Positions 1-10,621 of a stretch of 64,000 nucleotides of DNA are shown piece after piece (position 1 is the first letter of the stretch; each line of letters begins with the position of its first letter). Under the pieces are notes generated by a model. It made no database searches. It had not been told where the DNA came from and worked only from the letters and a program-made list of their open reading frames with translations. Both the position numbers and the translations under genes were made by a program. This DNA is from Epiperipatus broadwayi (lineage: Eukaryota; Onychophora; Udeonychophora; Euonychophora; Peripatidae), in NCBI GenBank assembly GCA_028023455.1, contig JAQFVV010006197.1, positions 14,937,254 through 15,001,253 on the forward strand. The letters run 5' to 3'.

Positions 1-900
1 GGTATAAAAAAATGCTGATAATGCTTTAATTACTAAACTGTCTTTGACTTTTTCGGGTCATTTTTGAAAGAGGACAAATAATTATATATTTATTTATTGA
101 TTGATTTATTACAATAGCTATCTTTGAAAGAATATGTATATGGATATTAATGGCACATCTATTAAGAATGATTACTAATTTCCAACTCGATCAGTTTTTT
201 TTTTTTTCATTTTAAAGATTAATAAATGTATTCTTTGTACAATTTCTTTTGGTCTCTGGATAGGACTACGAGAATCTTCACAATCATACATTTTTTGTCC
301 AAAGGCTTAATGTAATTCAGATTTCCTTCATCAATTCCTGTCAATTAGTCGAGAACAATTTTACGCTAGCAAAAATTTAAAAAGCTTTAACTTCAAGTGG
401 CTAAAAATTTCACACATCTTACTCCTGTGCAATGTAGGATAGATGGTATGCCTTTTCACATCCGCAAGAATTAAAACTTTATCAATTGACCCACCTTATT
501 GCAAAGATTCTATTAGAGTAAAATTAATTAATTCCCCATGCATGCCGGCTTCTGTGGATGGCAGTTGGCCTGATTTTTACCTGTCAAATATTTTATTTGT
601 TGCGGATGTGTTCTCGTGCAAACATGACTTTTTGTGTGAGCTGGTCAAAATGTTGCTTGGATGTATCCTTTTTGAAATTTTTGAAGGTTCCATGTTGAGT
701 AGGGAAGCGTGGCGACAGGTTGACAATTGTTAGGAGGTAATAGTAGGTTAGATGACTTGTAAGTTAATTCTTTTGTCATGCATATTTGAAGAGTTGTGGC
801 AGGCTGAAGTCCAGACCCTCTCACACAATACTGTAGCAAACATTAAACTGTGAGCATCGGAATAAAGTGCATAACACTAAAGCAGGCCATCCGCCGATCT
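1..900. other. AT-rich sequence, no supported gene
   Basis: No recognisable gene. An open frame on the plus strand (443-733) and one on the minus strand (645-839) have slightly higher GC than their surroundings. Neither shows a domain, motif or splice context that I recognise, so I do not call them genes. Confidence 0.5.
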
Positions 901-1075
901 AAATGGCATCTTTTCTGTGCTTTATAGCAAAGAAATAATGCTGCTGCTGGCTGCAGCCTTTAAACGGCCTCTTTCTATGCTTTTGTGCATACATATATAG
1001 GCCTAGATAGGTGGCTGTGTAAATGACATATTTATGTGCTTTTGCATATAAATAGTGCCGTAAAGTGGCTGATAT
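901..1075. repeat. Degenerate 60-bp tandem repeat, three units
   Basis: Three diverged units begin near 901, 962 and 1021. Each opens with an AAAYGRCMTM-type block and continues with a TGTGCTTTTGCATA-like block. The spacing is almost exactly 60 bp. No coding function is apparent. Confidence 0.6.
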
Positions 1076-1440
1076 GATCTAATAGAACAGTACCAAAATA
1101 TTAAATGACTTCTATGCAGGAGATGAATCTATAATATTGGAAAAATTACCTAATCAGTAATTAGACTTGAATTTTTTTTTTTATATTATCTTTATAAATA
1201 TTCATTTTATTCTTCTTACCTAATGGATTGTTATATACCGGGATTTTATTTATTGAACTTATATTTGTTTTTTATTTTCCTTGCAATTCAGAAGCTGCAG
1301 TTATATTTGAATGTTAAGAAACTTTGAATTATGATGAAAGGTGTGCATGTACATGAGATATATTTTAAGTTATTGGGTCTGTCGGGGAATATAGTAGACT
1401 AAATTGGTTAATAAGACTACATATGTATTATATATTTTTA

Positions 1441-2550
1441 TATAAGTAAAATATACAAACAACATATTGAGAGCAAAGCTTTATCAGTGAGACAATTATG
1501 AAGTGCTGAGCATGCTTTCGACTGGATTCAGTCATAGACATAGCAACGAATGTAACAGAAGTAATTTGCATATTGTTTGTATTGTAAATTAGAGGGTTAG
1601 AGCTTGGCCATTTCTTAGAGAGGGGAATACAGGATTCTTTTCAATTGATGGTGTGTTTATCCCCAGAGATGTGCCAAGCCTCCTTGACTTTATGCTTGGC
1701 ATCGCTGTGCTTGGTGTAAACAATGCTAAATGATATAGGCTTGAAACTATGACTGAATTTAGAGAAATAATAAAAAAAAGATGAACTTTTGTGACAGTAT
1801 GAATTTTAGTTTAGTTGTAAAGATATTTATGTTGAGATCAGCAGGTGTAAATTGGCTCAGGATTCACCATAATAAACAGAATGGCAAGAAGTATTTTGAC
1901 ATTTAATTTTGTAAACAATCTGAGAGTGACAATCAGGAGACAGTTGATATTGGAGTTATTGATTAAACAGACCCAAATCCATACCCCCCTCCCCCATATC
2001 ATTTAATCTATACCTCCAAAGATAAACTGCTTTTTGATCTTCTCCCGGATTGTTTACAAAATTAAATGTCAAAATACTTCTTGCTATTCTGTTTATTATA
2101 ATGAGTCCTGAGCCAACATCCACTTGCTTAGCTCAACATTAATATTTTTACAATCAAGCTAAAACTCATAGTGATACAAAGTCCTTTTTTGACCACTTCT
2201 CTAAATTTGGTCATAGTTTCAAGCCTACATCATTTAATGTTATCTGCACCATGTACAACAATGCCAAGTATAAAGACAAGGAGTCTTGGCATATCTCTGG
2301 GGATAAAAACACCATCATTGAAAAGAATCCTGCGTTCCCTCCCCAAGAAATGGCCTGCTCTAACCATTTAATTTACAATGAAAAAAATATGCTAATTATT
2401 TCACTTGTTTTCAGACTACTTAATATATCCTCCCATCTTTTGTTACATTCATTGCTATATCTATGACTGGATTCATCATGTTCAACACTTCATAATTGTT
2501 TGCACTAATAAAGCTTTGCTCTCAATACATTGTTTGTATATTTTATTTAT
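1441..2550. mobile_element. Foldback element with ~500-bp inverted arms
   Basis: The left arm (about 1441-1940) is the reverse complement of the right arm (about 2040-2550) over most of its length, with a spacer near 100 bp. Matching landmarks are ATATACAAACAA and GAGCAAAGCTTTAT at the outer left edge, mirrored by ATAAAGCTTTGCTCTC and TTGTTTGTATATTTT at the right edge. Nearer the centre TTTTGTAAACAATC is mirrored by GATTGTTTACAAAATT. The arms differ by scattered substitutions and small indels, so this is an old insertion. Open frames inside it are not conserved coding. The class is unknown: a long-TIR MITE or foldback transposon, or an inverted duplication of a repeat. Confidence 0.85.
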
Positions 2551-3285
2551 ATGATAGTTTCAGAGATAAAGTATTTAAAAATGTTATATTTTTACATTAT
2601 TGCTCATTATAAATTAGTTTTCTTTTTTCACTCTTTGCTTAGATTTTTCTCATTAAACAATTCAGGATATTTTTAAGTCTGTATGGCATATAACTATGGT
2701 TGTTTTTTAATTAATCAAATTGTTTAATAAATTTTTTTATTTAGTGTCAATACCATTCTTATTTAACTCTTGGTCCTGGGTAAGCTTATAGTCTAAGCAG
2801 GTGAATGTCAATATGTAAATGGAATTAGGATATTTTGACACAAAAGAATAACTTAAACATATATAGATTTTTATAAAGGGAAGTGATATTGCAGAAACAT
2901 ACTGGTATATCTTGATTATAATTGAACTTACTAGATGATGCAACTCTTAGTTTGATTCTTATATTGATGGTTTGCACATAGACATTGATAAGAAAATATA
3001 GCTTTTACTAAATGGTTATCATCATCAGCCTAATCATTAATTGAGAATCGAATTTGGAATTATTATGTTTAATATAATATTCAATAACGCTTTTCTATCA
3101 ATATATAAATTGTAACCAAAATAGCATATATATGTATAGCTCTCATACTTTATTAAGTTACATAAAACAGCAATCAATTGTGGCTATTAGAAGAATCTAA
3201 AATCTCCATACATTTATTTGTTTTTGTCTCTGTTACAATATATACTTGTTAACTTAAATAAATAACTGATATATTTTTAAAATAA

Positions 3286-3322
<37 letters not shown>

Positions 3323-5130
3323 GTCTGTCTATCTATCTATTATATACATATATAAAGCAGAAATTTAAATTCACAATTATATTATGATAGTCAATCAAAT
3401 GGGAAGATTAACTGATAGACAAAAAAAATATATAAAAATAAAATACTATACCCAAATTTTATACTAGTGACTTTATTAACTACACTCTGTATGACTACTA
3501 TACTTTCAAGCATTAATTTTGTTACTAGTGGCATATTAATTATTTAATTTTAATATTTTTATTTATTTCTTAATGATGTATTGAGAATAATGAATTAAAA
3601 GAATCAAATAAGTATGTGGAGAATCATGTAAGAATGTTATCATACATCATTACATTTAAACCAAATTTATTTATTTATTTATTTATTTTTTGAATAAAGG
3701 AATATAAGCACATTGATTAAAATATATATATACATTTATTTTATTAATTATTTGTAAACTTAGAAATTTATTTTATATCAATTTTTTTTTATTGATGTCA
3801 AAATAAAATAATATAAGAAATGAATAGAACATTTGATCATTGCAAGTGTATTTGAAAATAAAAACATTCAAAATTTTAATATAAAATGAAAAAAAAGGGG
3901 AAATATATAGCATACAACAATTCCTTGTAAATGGGCAAAAATAAACTTTGTAACCAACAAATTTAAATAGGAGCAAATTCCCTTTAATCTACTCCATTCT
4001 GACATTTATTGTAAACTTCTCTAATCAATAAAGCTTATAAAATTCATATCCAATCCTGTCCTATGTTAATTAGAAGTTTGTATGGAATGTACCTTTGATG
4101 CACCTTTTATTTTTTTTTATTTTCAAGGCTAGTAAAATTAAAAAAAAAAAAAACCCTTAATATTTTGAATGAGCCAACTTGCTACCATAGTTTTGTAATT
4201 TTAGCACCAATTCTGTAACTATATATTTTGTCTCCTCAGTTTTTATAACGATTACATGCACTAATATACTTTGATTTTCAACTTACACAATGCTTTCAAG
4301 AAGTATATGCTATTTATTATACTCTACTATCAACATCTATTGTAAACATGAATAATTAATAGATATTAAACGGCAAGATAAAACAAACTACAGTCATTAT
4401 AAAAATTGAGGATGGGTATTCGAGACTTAAACATTAGGATAGTTTTGCATTTGAAACTAATACTTTGATATTAAAAAAAAAAAAGAGGTAAAAATGATTA
4501 CTGTATCAAAAATGCTCTATTTTAAAAAAATCATGGGCATTAGATCCATATCTAAATTTTTGAATGATGGTAGTCCGTAAGACAAAAACTAATTTGGAAA
4601 TTTGAACAAGTTCACACAGTGTATAGGTTTAATAAGCCTTACTATCTAATGTTCATTGATTATTCAGTTTACAAGAAAAGGCAAAAGTGAGAATGTTTAA
4701 ATAGTTTAACTCTGTAAAGTATTGTGCAAATGGGGGTAATCATTTAAACATAAGAAGGCATAAAAGGGAACAAAGAAATAACCCAATCTCTAATAGAAAA
4801 CAGCATTCAACAACTCTCCAAAAGACATCTCATTATCACCTCTGTGTAAACACTTCAAAAGTAGTAAAATTAAACTTTCTTTTCTAGAATATTTACTAAA
4901 TATAATATAAATTGGACAATACAGTTCCATTAAGACAAAAATGCAAGCAATTTTTAGATTTCAGCCAAATAATGTTTGTCCCTCAATAATGTATAAAATA
5001 TATACTGTCACATTTTCATTCCAATATCTTAAATTGTTTGTAAGTAACAAAAAAGCTGTACAATATATAAGATTAAACTTAAAATTAAGTATATCTGAAT
5101 GTATATGTAAACAGAGTGAAAATCATCCCA
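2551..5130. other. AT-rich intergenic or intronic sequence
   Basis: No gene or mobile element is recognised. The stretch contains a TATC microsatellite (3286-3341, listed separately), a short TTTA run at about 3666-3688 and many A or T homopolymers. Confidence 0.5.
3286..3341. repeat. (TATC)n microsatellite
   Basis: About 13 tetranucleotide units of TATC, with two TGTC variants near the 3' end. Confidence 0.97.
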
Positions 5131-5545
5131 CAATTAAAAATATTCCAAATGCTGAACAAATGATCAAGAAAAGAATGAATCCACCTATTCTTGAAGCGCT
5201 GAAGTTTATAAGCATACAATATCAACATAGTTGGAAATTCAAAATGAAATTATCAGCCAGATAGAATATGACAGTAAAGAGTTATTAAACTCATAATGAA
5301 TTATATAAAGTTGGAAACAGAATCTCACTTTTAACATCTTGATTATAATAATTAAATAAGATTATTATGTAAACTTTAAATTGAATATATGTGAACAAAT
5401 AGAATAAATCCACCAATTCTTGGAGATCTGATATTTATAAGCACACCTTTGTCAACATTGTTGGTAATTCAAATACGATTTGCTCCAAGAATAGATGAAT
5501 TCATTTTATTCTTGATCTTTTGTTCAGCATTTTGAGTACTTTTAA
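5130..5545. repeat. Short inverted repeat with an internal duplicated segment
   Basis: The segment near 5148-5200 (AAATGCTGAACAAATGATC, then AATCCACCTATTCTTGAAG) is mirrored by the reverse complement near 5483-5535. A segment starting TTTATAAGCAYAC also occurs twice in direct orientation (about 5207 and 5433). The organisation resembles a small rearranged foldback MITE. The open frame spanning 4941-5264 overlaps it and is not considered a gene. Confidence 0.6.
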
Positions 5546-5840
5546 ATATATATAAAAAGTTAACATTTCTATAAATATAAATATATTTTAAGATACTATA
5601 TATTTAAAACTTCCACTCTATGGACACATTCTTGAAATATATGAACCAAAGTCACCAAAATGTATAGGTACTGAACTGAGTTCAGACCAGACCTATACGA
5701 CTATATAAACTAATGAGCTTGGATTGAAAATATTATAGTGTTTTCAATTTAAGACTCATAGTTTTGTACTTAAGTAGAGATAATATGTGGCTGCTGGAGG
5801 GTTGCATTAGATCCTAAGATCTAGGTGCAGTGCTCTCAGA

Positions 5841-5897
5841 TCCAAAATTCCTCATTAACGAAGGCCACAAACCAGAAACTAGTCTGGGGATATTGGA
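5841..5897 (+). ncRNA. Degenerate hammerhead ribozyme, copy 1 of dimer
   Basis: The stems match the intact copy at 6291-6347. The outer stem I pairs TCCAA (5841-5845) with TTGGA (5893-5897). The inner stem I pairs TCCTCA (5849-5854) with TGGGGA (5885-5890). The GAAAC box (5875-5879) and the ACTAGT helix III are intact. The CTGATGA core box has become TTAACGA (5855-5861), changing the conserved C3 and G5. Stem II has also lost a pair. I therefore predict no cleavage activity. Confidence 0.65.
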
Positions 5898-6290
5898 TGA
5901 GTAGGCAATAGATGGGGATTTTATGCACAAGCCTTCTGGCATCCATTGATTACTCTGGCTTGCACTGAGTGGCAATATGTATAGAGTTTTGCCTGTTTTA
6001 ATAAGTTATAAGCAAGCATACGAAATGGTGATCATGTGATGTGTATAGGCTTAAAACCAATCCTGCCTAATAAAATAGTGCTGGCAATGGTTATTAAAGA
6101 ACCAAAGTCACCGAAATGTATAGGTACTGAACTGAGTTCAGACCTATGACTATAATAAGCTAATGAGCTTGGATTAAAAATATTATAGTGTTTTCAATTT
6201 AAGACAAATAGTTTTATAGTTAAGTAGAGATAAAAGGTGGCTGCTGGAGTATTACATTAGATCCTAAGAACTAGGTGCAGTGCTCTCAGA

Positions 6291-6347
6291 TCCAAAGCTT
6301 CTCACTGATGAAGGCCACAAGCCAGAAACTAGTCTGGGGATATTGGA
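6291..6347 (+). ncRNA. Type I hammerhead self-cleaving ribozyme
   Basis: All core boxes are present in the right order. CTGATGA is at 6305-6311. Stem II follows as GGC (6313-6315) with GCC (6321-6323) around a CACAA loop, after an A-A mismatch at the first pair. GAAA is at 6325-6328, then the very short helix III ACTAGT (6328-6333) and C17 at 6334. Inner stem I pairs TTCTCA (6299-6304) with TGGGGA (6335-6340), with two G-U pairs. Outer stem I pairs TCCAA (6291-6295) with TTGGA (6343-6347). Between the two halves is a small internal loop, where natural hammerheads make their tertiary contact with loop II. Predicted cleavage is after 6334. The self-complementary ACTAGT would allow dimer-type helix III pairing, as described for Penelope-associated hammerheads. 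Confidence 0.78.
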
Positions 6348-6453
6348 CGAGGAGGCACTAGATGGGGATTTTATGCACAAGCCTTCTGGCATCCATTGAT
6401 TATTCTGGCTTGCACTGAATGGCAATATGTATAGAGAGTTTTGCCTGTTTTAA

Positions 6454-6960
6454 ATACATGATGTTATATATAGAATGATAAAATTTCATCATCATGTATT
6501 AAACTAAAAACTGATAAAAGTTTATCATTTAATTCCTTTAACATAGACATGTGCATATGCAATTCTAGATATATTGGCTTATTATTTTTTTCTAAAAAAC
6601 TGAATTTAAAAATACAAAAGTATTTAGTTTTAAATATATATGTGTAAAATAGAATAATTATTTTAAAATATATTTATTATCATTATTATTTCATGGCTAT
6701 AAGATTTACAATACATTTGCCATTTAAAATTTAAACCAAAACAATAAATTCAGTTGAGAAAAGAATGGTGTCTACATTGGGCATTAATTTTGCTTTAATT
6801 TTTATTGACAGTTTTTTTAAATGTATTTACAATGTATAGACATTATAGTTTTAAGGGGATGAATATTTAAAATTACTTTTAGTTTTCTATTTGAATTTTC
6901 CAATATTTGTAGCACCTGAATACTTGGTGTGTGCTATGTTCTAATAATATAATAAAATAA
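6454..6960. other. AT-rich spacer
   Basis: Nothing recognised between the two oppositely oriented hammerhead-bearing repeat pairs. Confidence 0.5.
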
Positions 6961-7475
6961 AAAATCAAGTCAGATGTCACATGACCTACTTTAATAAGCT
7001 TGTATTTACAAATGTTATATATAGAGCTCACAAAATAAGCTCTTATCAAGGTTTGCAGAATATCCCCAATTCCAGATCAGTTTCTGCTACAGGCGTCATC
7101 AGTGAGGTGCTAGGATATTCAAGCATTAGATGAAAAATACCAGGACAAGCCCAGCACTTTATCTAATGTATAACTATTAAGTAGAAAATCTGAAATTTTC
7201 AGACATCCATATGTCTTCCAATCCAGCTATCTAACTCAAATAGCCATATGGGACTGAACTAAGTTCAGTTACACCATATATTAAGTTTTAGCAATATAAA
7301 ATTACCAAAGCCTTAATATTAGCAAAAAATAATATTGCAAAAAAACCAAGTCAGATCTCATATGACCTAATTTAATAAGCTTGTATTTGCAAATGTTATA
7401 TATAGAGATCGCAAAATAAGCTCTTAACAAGCTTTATAGAATATCCCCAACTCCAGACCGGTTTTCTGCTACAAA
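6961..7475 (-). mobile_element. Second tandem hammerhead-bearing repeat pair, minus strand
   Basis: Two direct copies begin near 6963 and 7344 (ARYCAAGTCAGATSTCA in both) and share about 130 bp up to the GAAAC-containing block, giving a period of 381-382 bp. Read on the minus strand the complete unit has the same order as the 5.6-6.4 kb repeats: a CTGAACTTAGTTCAG palindrome, then a CATTAGAT block, then the hammerhead core and a GGGGATATT tail. The families are therefore related although their flanks differ. The copy near 7344-7475 is truncated and lacks the 5' half of the ribozyme. No coding capacity is seen. Confidence 0.65.
7058..7120 (-). ncRNA. Hammerhead ribozyme, minus strand
   Basis: On the minus strand CTGATGA lies at 7102-7096 and GAAAC at 7084-7080. 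A short GC/GC stem II lies between them. An 8-bp outer stem I is perfect: GAATATCC (7120-7113) pairs with GGATATTC (7065-7058). The inner stem I keeps three pairs next to the core. Helix III reads ACTGAT before C17 (7075), so one expected pair (C15.2-G16.2) is disrupted and activity may be reduced. The partial copy at 7473-7439 has ACCGGT at this position, a fully self-complementary helix III. Confidence 0.72.
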
Positions 7476-7489
7476 CTTGATATTAATTT

Positions 7490-8257
7490 TACAAATAATA
7501 AAATGTGTGTAAAACTATTTTTAAAAATCATAGATTACGATTTTATATTTAATTCAAACATGATGACTGTCATTGTACTGTGCACATGAAAAATGTGATA
7601 TGGTAAAATCTAGTTATTTTAAGAGCTTTTACTTTCATCATTGCTTCATAGAAAAGTTTAACATTTTCTTCTCTAATTTCTATTTAATAAAGTGAATTCT
7701 ATACTATAATAAAGACAAAATAATACTAAAAAAAAAAAAACCCGAGGATAACTGTTGAAACTAATATCTACCAATCGTACATAAGAACTTGCAATGAATT
7801 TAAACATAAAAAGAACTGCTAATAAATTTCGCTGATGAATTCACTCATTCCAAAAAAGAAAAGATGAAGAGAAAAAATACTGGACAATGGTTCAATTTTT
7901 TTATTTTTAAAAAAAAAAACTATTCATGAAGGAAAATATTGCATATGGACTATGATTTATCAATAATCAATGCAATAAAATGACTACATAAATAACATTA
8001 TTTATATTGTGCCAATTCCAAGCCAAAAAAAAAAGCAATCAAAATCCACAGAAAAATGATATTTGTAGGAATCCCACTGTATAAAAATAACTGTCTTTAT
8101 ATGCTACCTTTGCTCTTATTAGTAACCTATAGATTTATTTGATAGTTTGTAAAATAAAATAAAAATAAAATTATATACTATTAGTACAAATAAATAATAA
8201 ATATATACCATATTATTAATAAAAAAAAAAAGCAATATATCAGAGAAACAAATACAT
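7490..8257. other. AT-rich sequence, nothing recognised
   Basis: Long A and T runs, no motif or repeat homology that I can identify. Confidence 0.5.
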
Positions 8258-8288
8258 CAGGGGTTCCTAACTTTTTCATATTCTAGAA

Positions 8289-10121
8289 CAATGGTCTTCA
8301 ACCACCGGTACGCAGAAGTTTTCTGCCAGGCGGCGCTAGACTGGCAAGAAAGTTAGTAATAGCAAAATAATAAGATTTTAAACTTTTAATTAATATAAAC
8401 AGTTTTTATTTATTTTTTCATGGCATTTTTACCCTGTTAAAAAAAAAGAAACAGAACAAAAACGAAATCTAATCAATCATACATAAATTAACTTGTTTTA
8501 CTATTTATCACAGATGTTTATGGAGGGGTAGAATTAATTTTTTTATTACTTTTCTAAAAAAAATCATAATTTAAAAAAAAAAAAAATTTTTTATTATACA
8601 AACTTCAGTTGTCTTTTGATAGCCAATCAAGGCCGCTTGTCGGCATTGTTTATGTGTTAAAACAATAAAAAGTAACGTTACTAGGCCGCAATTTTAAAAA
8701 TACAGTGACTTTTTTTGATCTCTTAAATTTTTTCTACTCCCTCTGTTAATACAATATTTCATTTTTAGTATTTTTTTTTTGGCTTTAACTTTTATTTTTG
8801 AAATCATTTTTTTTTACTTTTTTTTAAAAATAAAAACCAAAAAATAACTTCCGCCTCTAACTTTTACAAAATATTTCGCAATACTCCCCAAATGAAGTAA
8901 GATCAAAACTTTTGACTTTTTCAAGTTTCAGGGATTTTTTTTGTTTAAAAATACGGCCACTTTTTTTTGGCCTGTAAGGCGATATCTTTTTTGCCTTTAT
9001 TTGTATACCACTAATATACTAAAACTTTTATTTTTAAAATCAATTTTTATTACCTTTTTTTAAAAATAAAAAAAAACCAAAAGTAACTTTTATCTCAGTG
9101 AAGTCAAAGTATTTCTCACCCCCACCCACCCCCAAATTAAAATAAGATCTTTTTTGGCTTTAACTTTTATTTTTAAAACAAATTTTTATTACCTTTTTTA
9201 AAAAAGAAAAACAACCAAAAAATTTCTGTTTCTAACTTTTACAAAGTATTTCTCAATCCACCCCTCCCCCCAAATTAAAATAAGATCAAAACTTTTGACT
9301 TTTTCAAGTTTCGTTTTCTTTTTTTTGTTTAAAAATACGCCCACTTTTTTTTGGCCTATAAAGCGATATTTTTTTGGGTTTTATTTGTATATCGCTAATA
9401 TACTAAAACTTTTATTTTCAAAACCAAATTCTGTTAACCTTTTTTTAAAAATAAAAACAAACAAAAAATAACTTTGCAATATTTTTTTTGGCTTTATTTC
9501 TATTACACAATATCTATTTTACCATTTTTAAAAAAAAACTTTTCCTATTAATTACATTTTTTGATCCTTTCAACACACCAACACACAAAAAAAATACAAT
9601 AACATCAAAACTTCAGACTTTTACACGTTTCGTTTTATTTTTTCAGATTTAAAATACGGCAAATTTATTTTTGGCTGCACAGTGATTTTAATTACGTGAT
9701 TTCTATTTTGCCCTTACTACTATCAAAAGACAACCTCCATATATATATAACCATCTTGTATATTTAACATTAAATACAGATATTACATTTATCATAATCA
9801 TCACCATGTAATTACACTAGCTATAATATTTCCCAACATTCAGGTGAATAACATTTTATTCTTGCATGTTTTAGAAAAGCAAGCACATTAATGAGAATGA
9901 TTTTTATTGTACTGTTTTCTGCATTCAGCATGTGAAGATAAGCAACACCATTACAATACACAATAACTAGTGTGCTGTTTTGGTCAGTTATAACAATTAT
10001 GCTTATCTAAGGCTAAGCAGGTTACATCTTTAAGAAAATTTATCTGTAAACTTCTGCCGGTCCACGAAATCTTATCCTTATTTTTTCCGGTCCGCAGGTG
10101 TGAAAAGGTTGAAGACCACTG
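8289..10121. mobile_element. Non-autonomous hAT element with 8-bp target-site duplication
   Basis: The left end CAATGGTCTTCAACC and the right end GGTTGAAGACCACTG form hAT-type terminal inverted repeats. The flanks TTCTAGAA (8281-8288) and CTCTAGAA (10122-10129) are a 7/8 match 8-bp target duplication, the hallmark of hAT insertion. The 1.83-kb interior has no transposase and contains an internal tandem repeat (8775-9545). The insertion sits about 30 bp inside the end of an older hAT element. Confidence 0.85.
8775..9545. repeat. ~375-bp tandem repeat inside the non-autonomous hAT
   Basis: GGCTTTAACTTTTATTTTT recurs at 8781 and 9156, giving a 375-bp period. The unit also carries GATCAAAACTTTTGACTTTT, TTTAAAAATACGSCCAC, TTTTTTTGGCCT and CTAATATACTAAAACTTTTA blocks in the same order. 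A partial third unit starts near 9490. The repeat is T-rich on the plus strand and non-coding. Confidence 0.75.
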
Positions 10122-10621
10122 CTCTAGAACATATTCCAAAATACTAATAAGTCAGCATGCACAAACTTTTTCAAAACAAATTTATAATATTTATATAGAA
10201 TATTGTTAATAGTATACAAGTAAAAAAAAATAAAACATTTTTCTTTTATTTTTTTCATAATACACCAACGATAATTAGATTCTAAAAAAATCTTCAGGTA
10301 CCACTGGCAATACAAAATTTAAAGTTGTATTAACATTTTTGGTTACACTTTTTAATTATTTTTTTTTTCAAACTAAAAAAATAATAATTTTTTTTTGAGA
10401 CTTAATAATGCATAATTGTTTCTTTGTATTATAAATTTAAGCAAAATAATTGCTGATTTTTAAAGTTTCCTTTTGCATAAGTACTATTAAAATAAAAAAG
10501 AAAATTGCATTTCAGAAATTATACATTTAATTTTATTTAAATTATAAATTTAATAGAAAATCTTATAATAATAATAATATATCAAATATAATAACAAAAA
10601 TAATATTCTCAACATTAACTT

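Larger units (their letters stand above)
5644..6453 (+). mobile_element. Tandem dimer of a hammerhead-bearing non-coding repeat (retrozyme-like)
   Basis: Two direct copies start at 5644 and 6100 (AACCAAAGTCACC in both) and are highly similar for about 350 bp, up to the shared block GAGTTTTGCCTGTTTTAA. Copy 1 is followed by about 95 bp absent after copy 2, so the monomer period is about 450-456 bp. Each copy contains an imperfect palindrome around CTGAACTGAGTTCAG and, further 3', a hammerhead-like module. There is no open frame and no reverse transcriptase. Short non-coding tandem units with a type I hammerhead are the hallmark of animal retrozymes and of the terminal repeats of Penelope-like elements. 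Assignment to either is inference. Confidence 0.7.

Noticed and set aside
443-839. Overlapping 96-aa and 64-aa open frames that start with plausible codons
   Set aside because: No recognised motif, no splice signals and no conservation argument; length is within chance for a less AT-rich patch.
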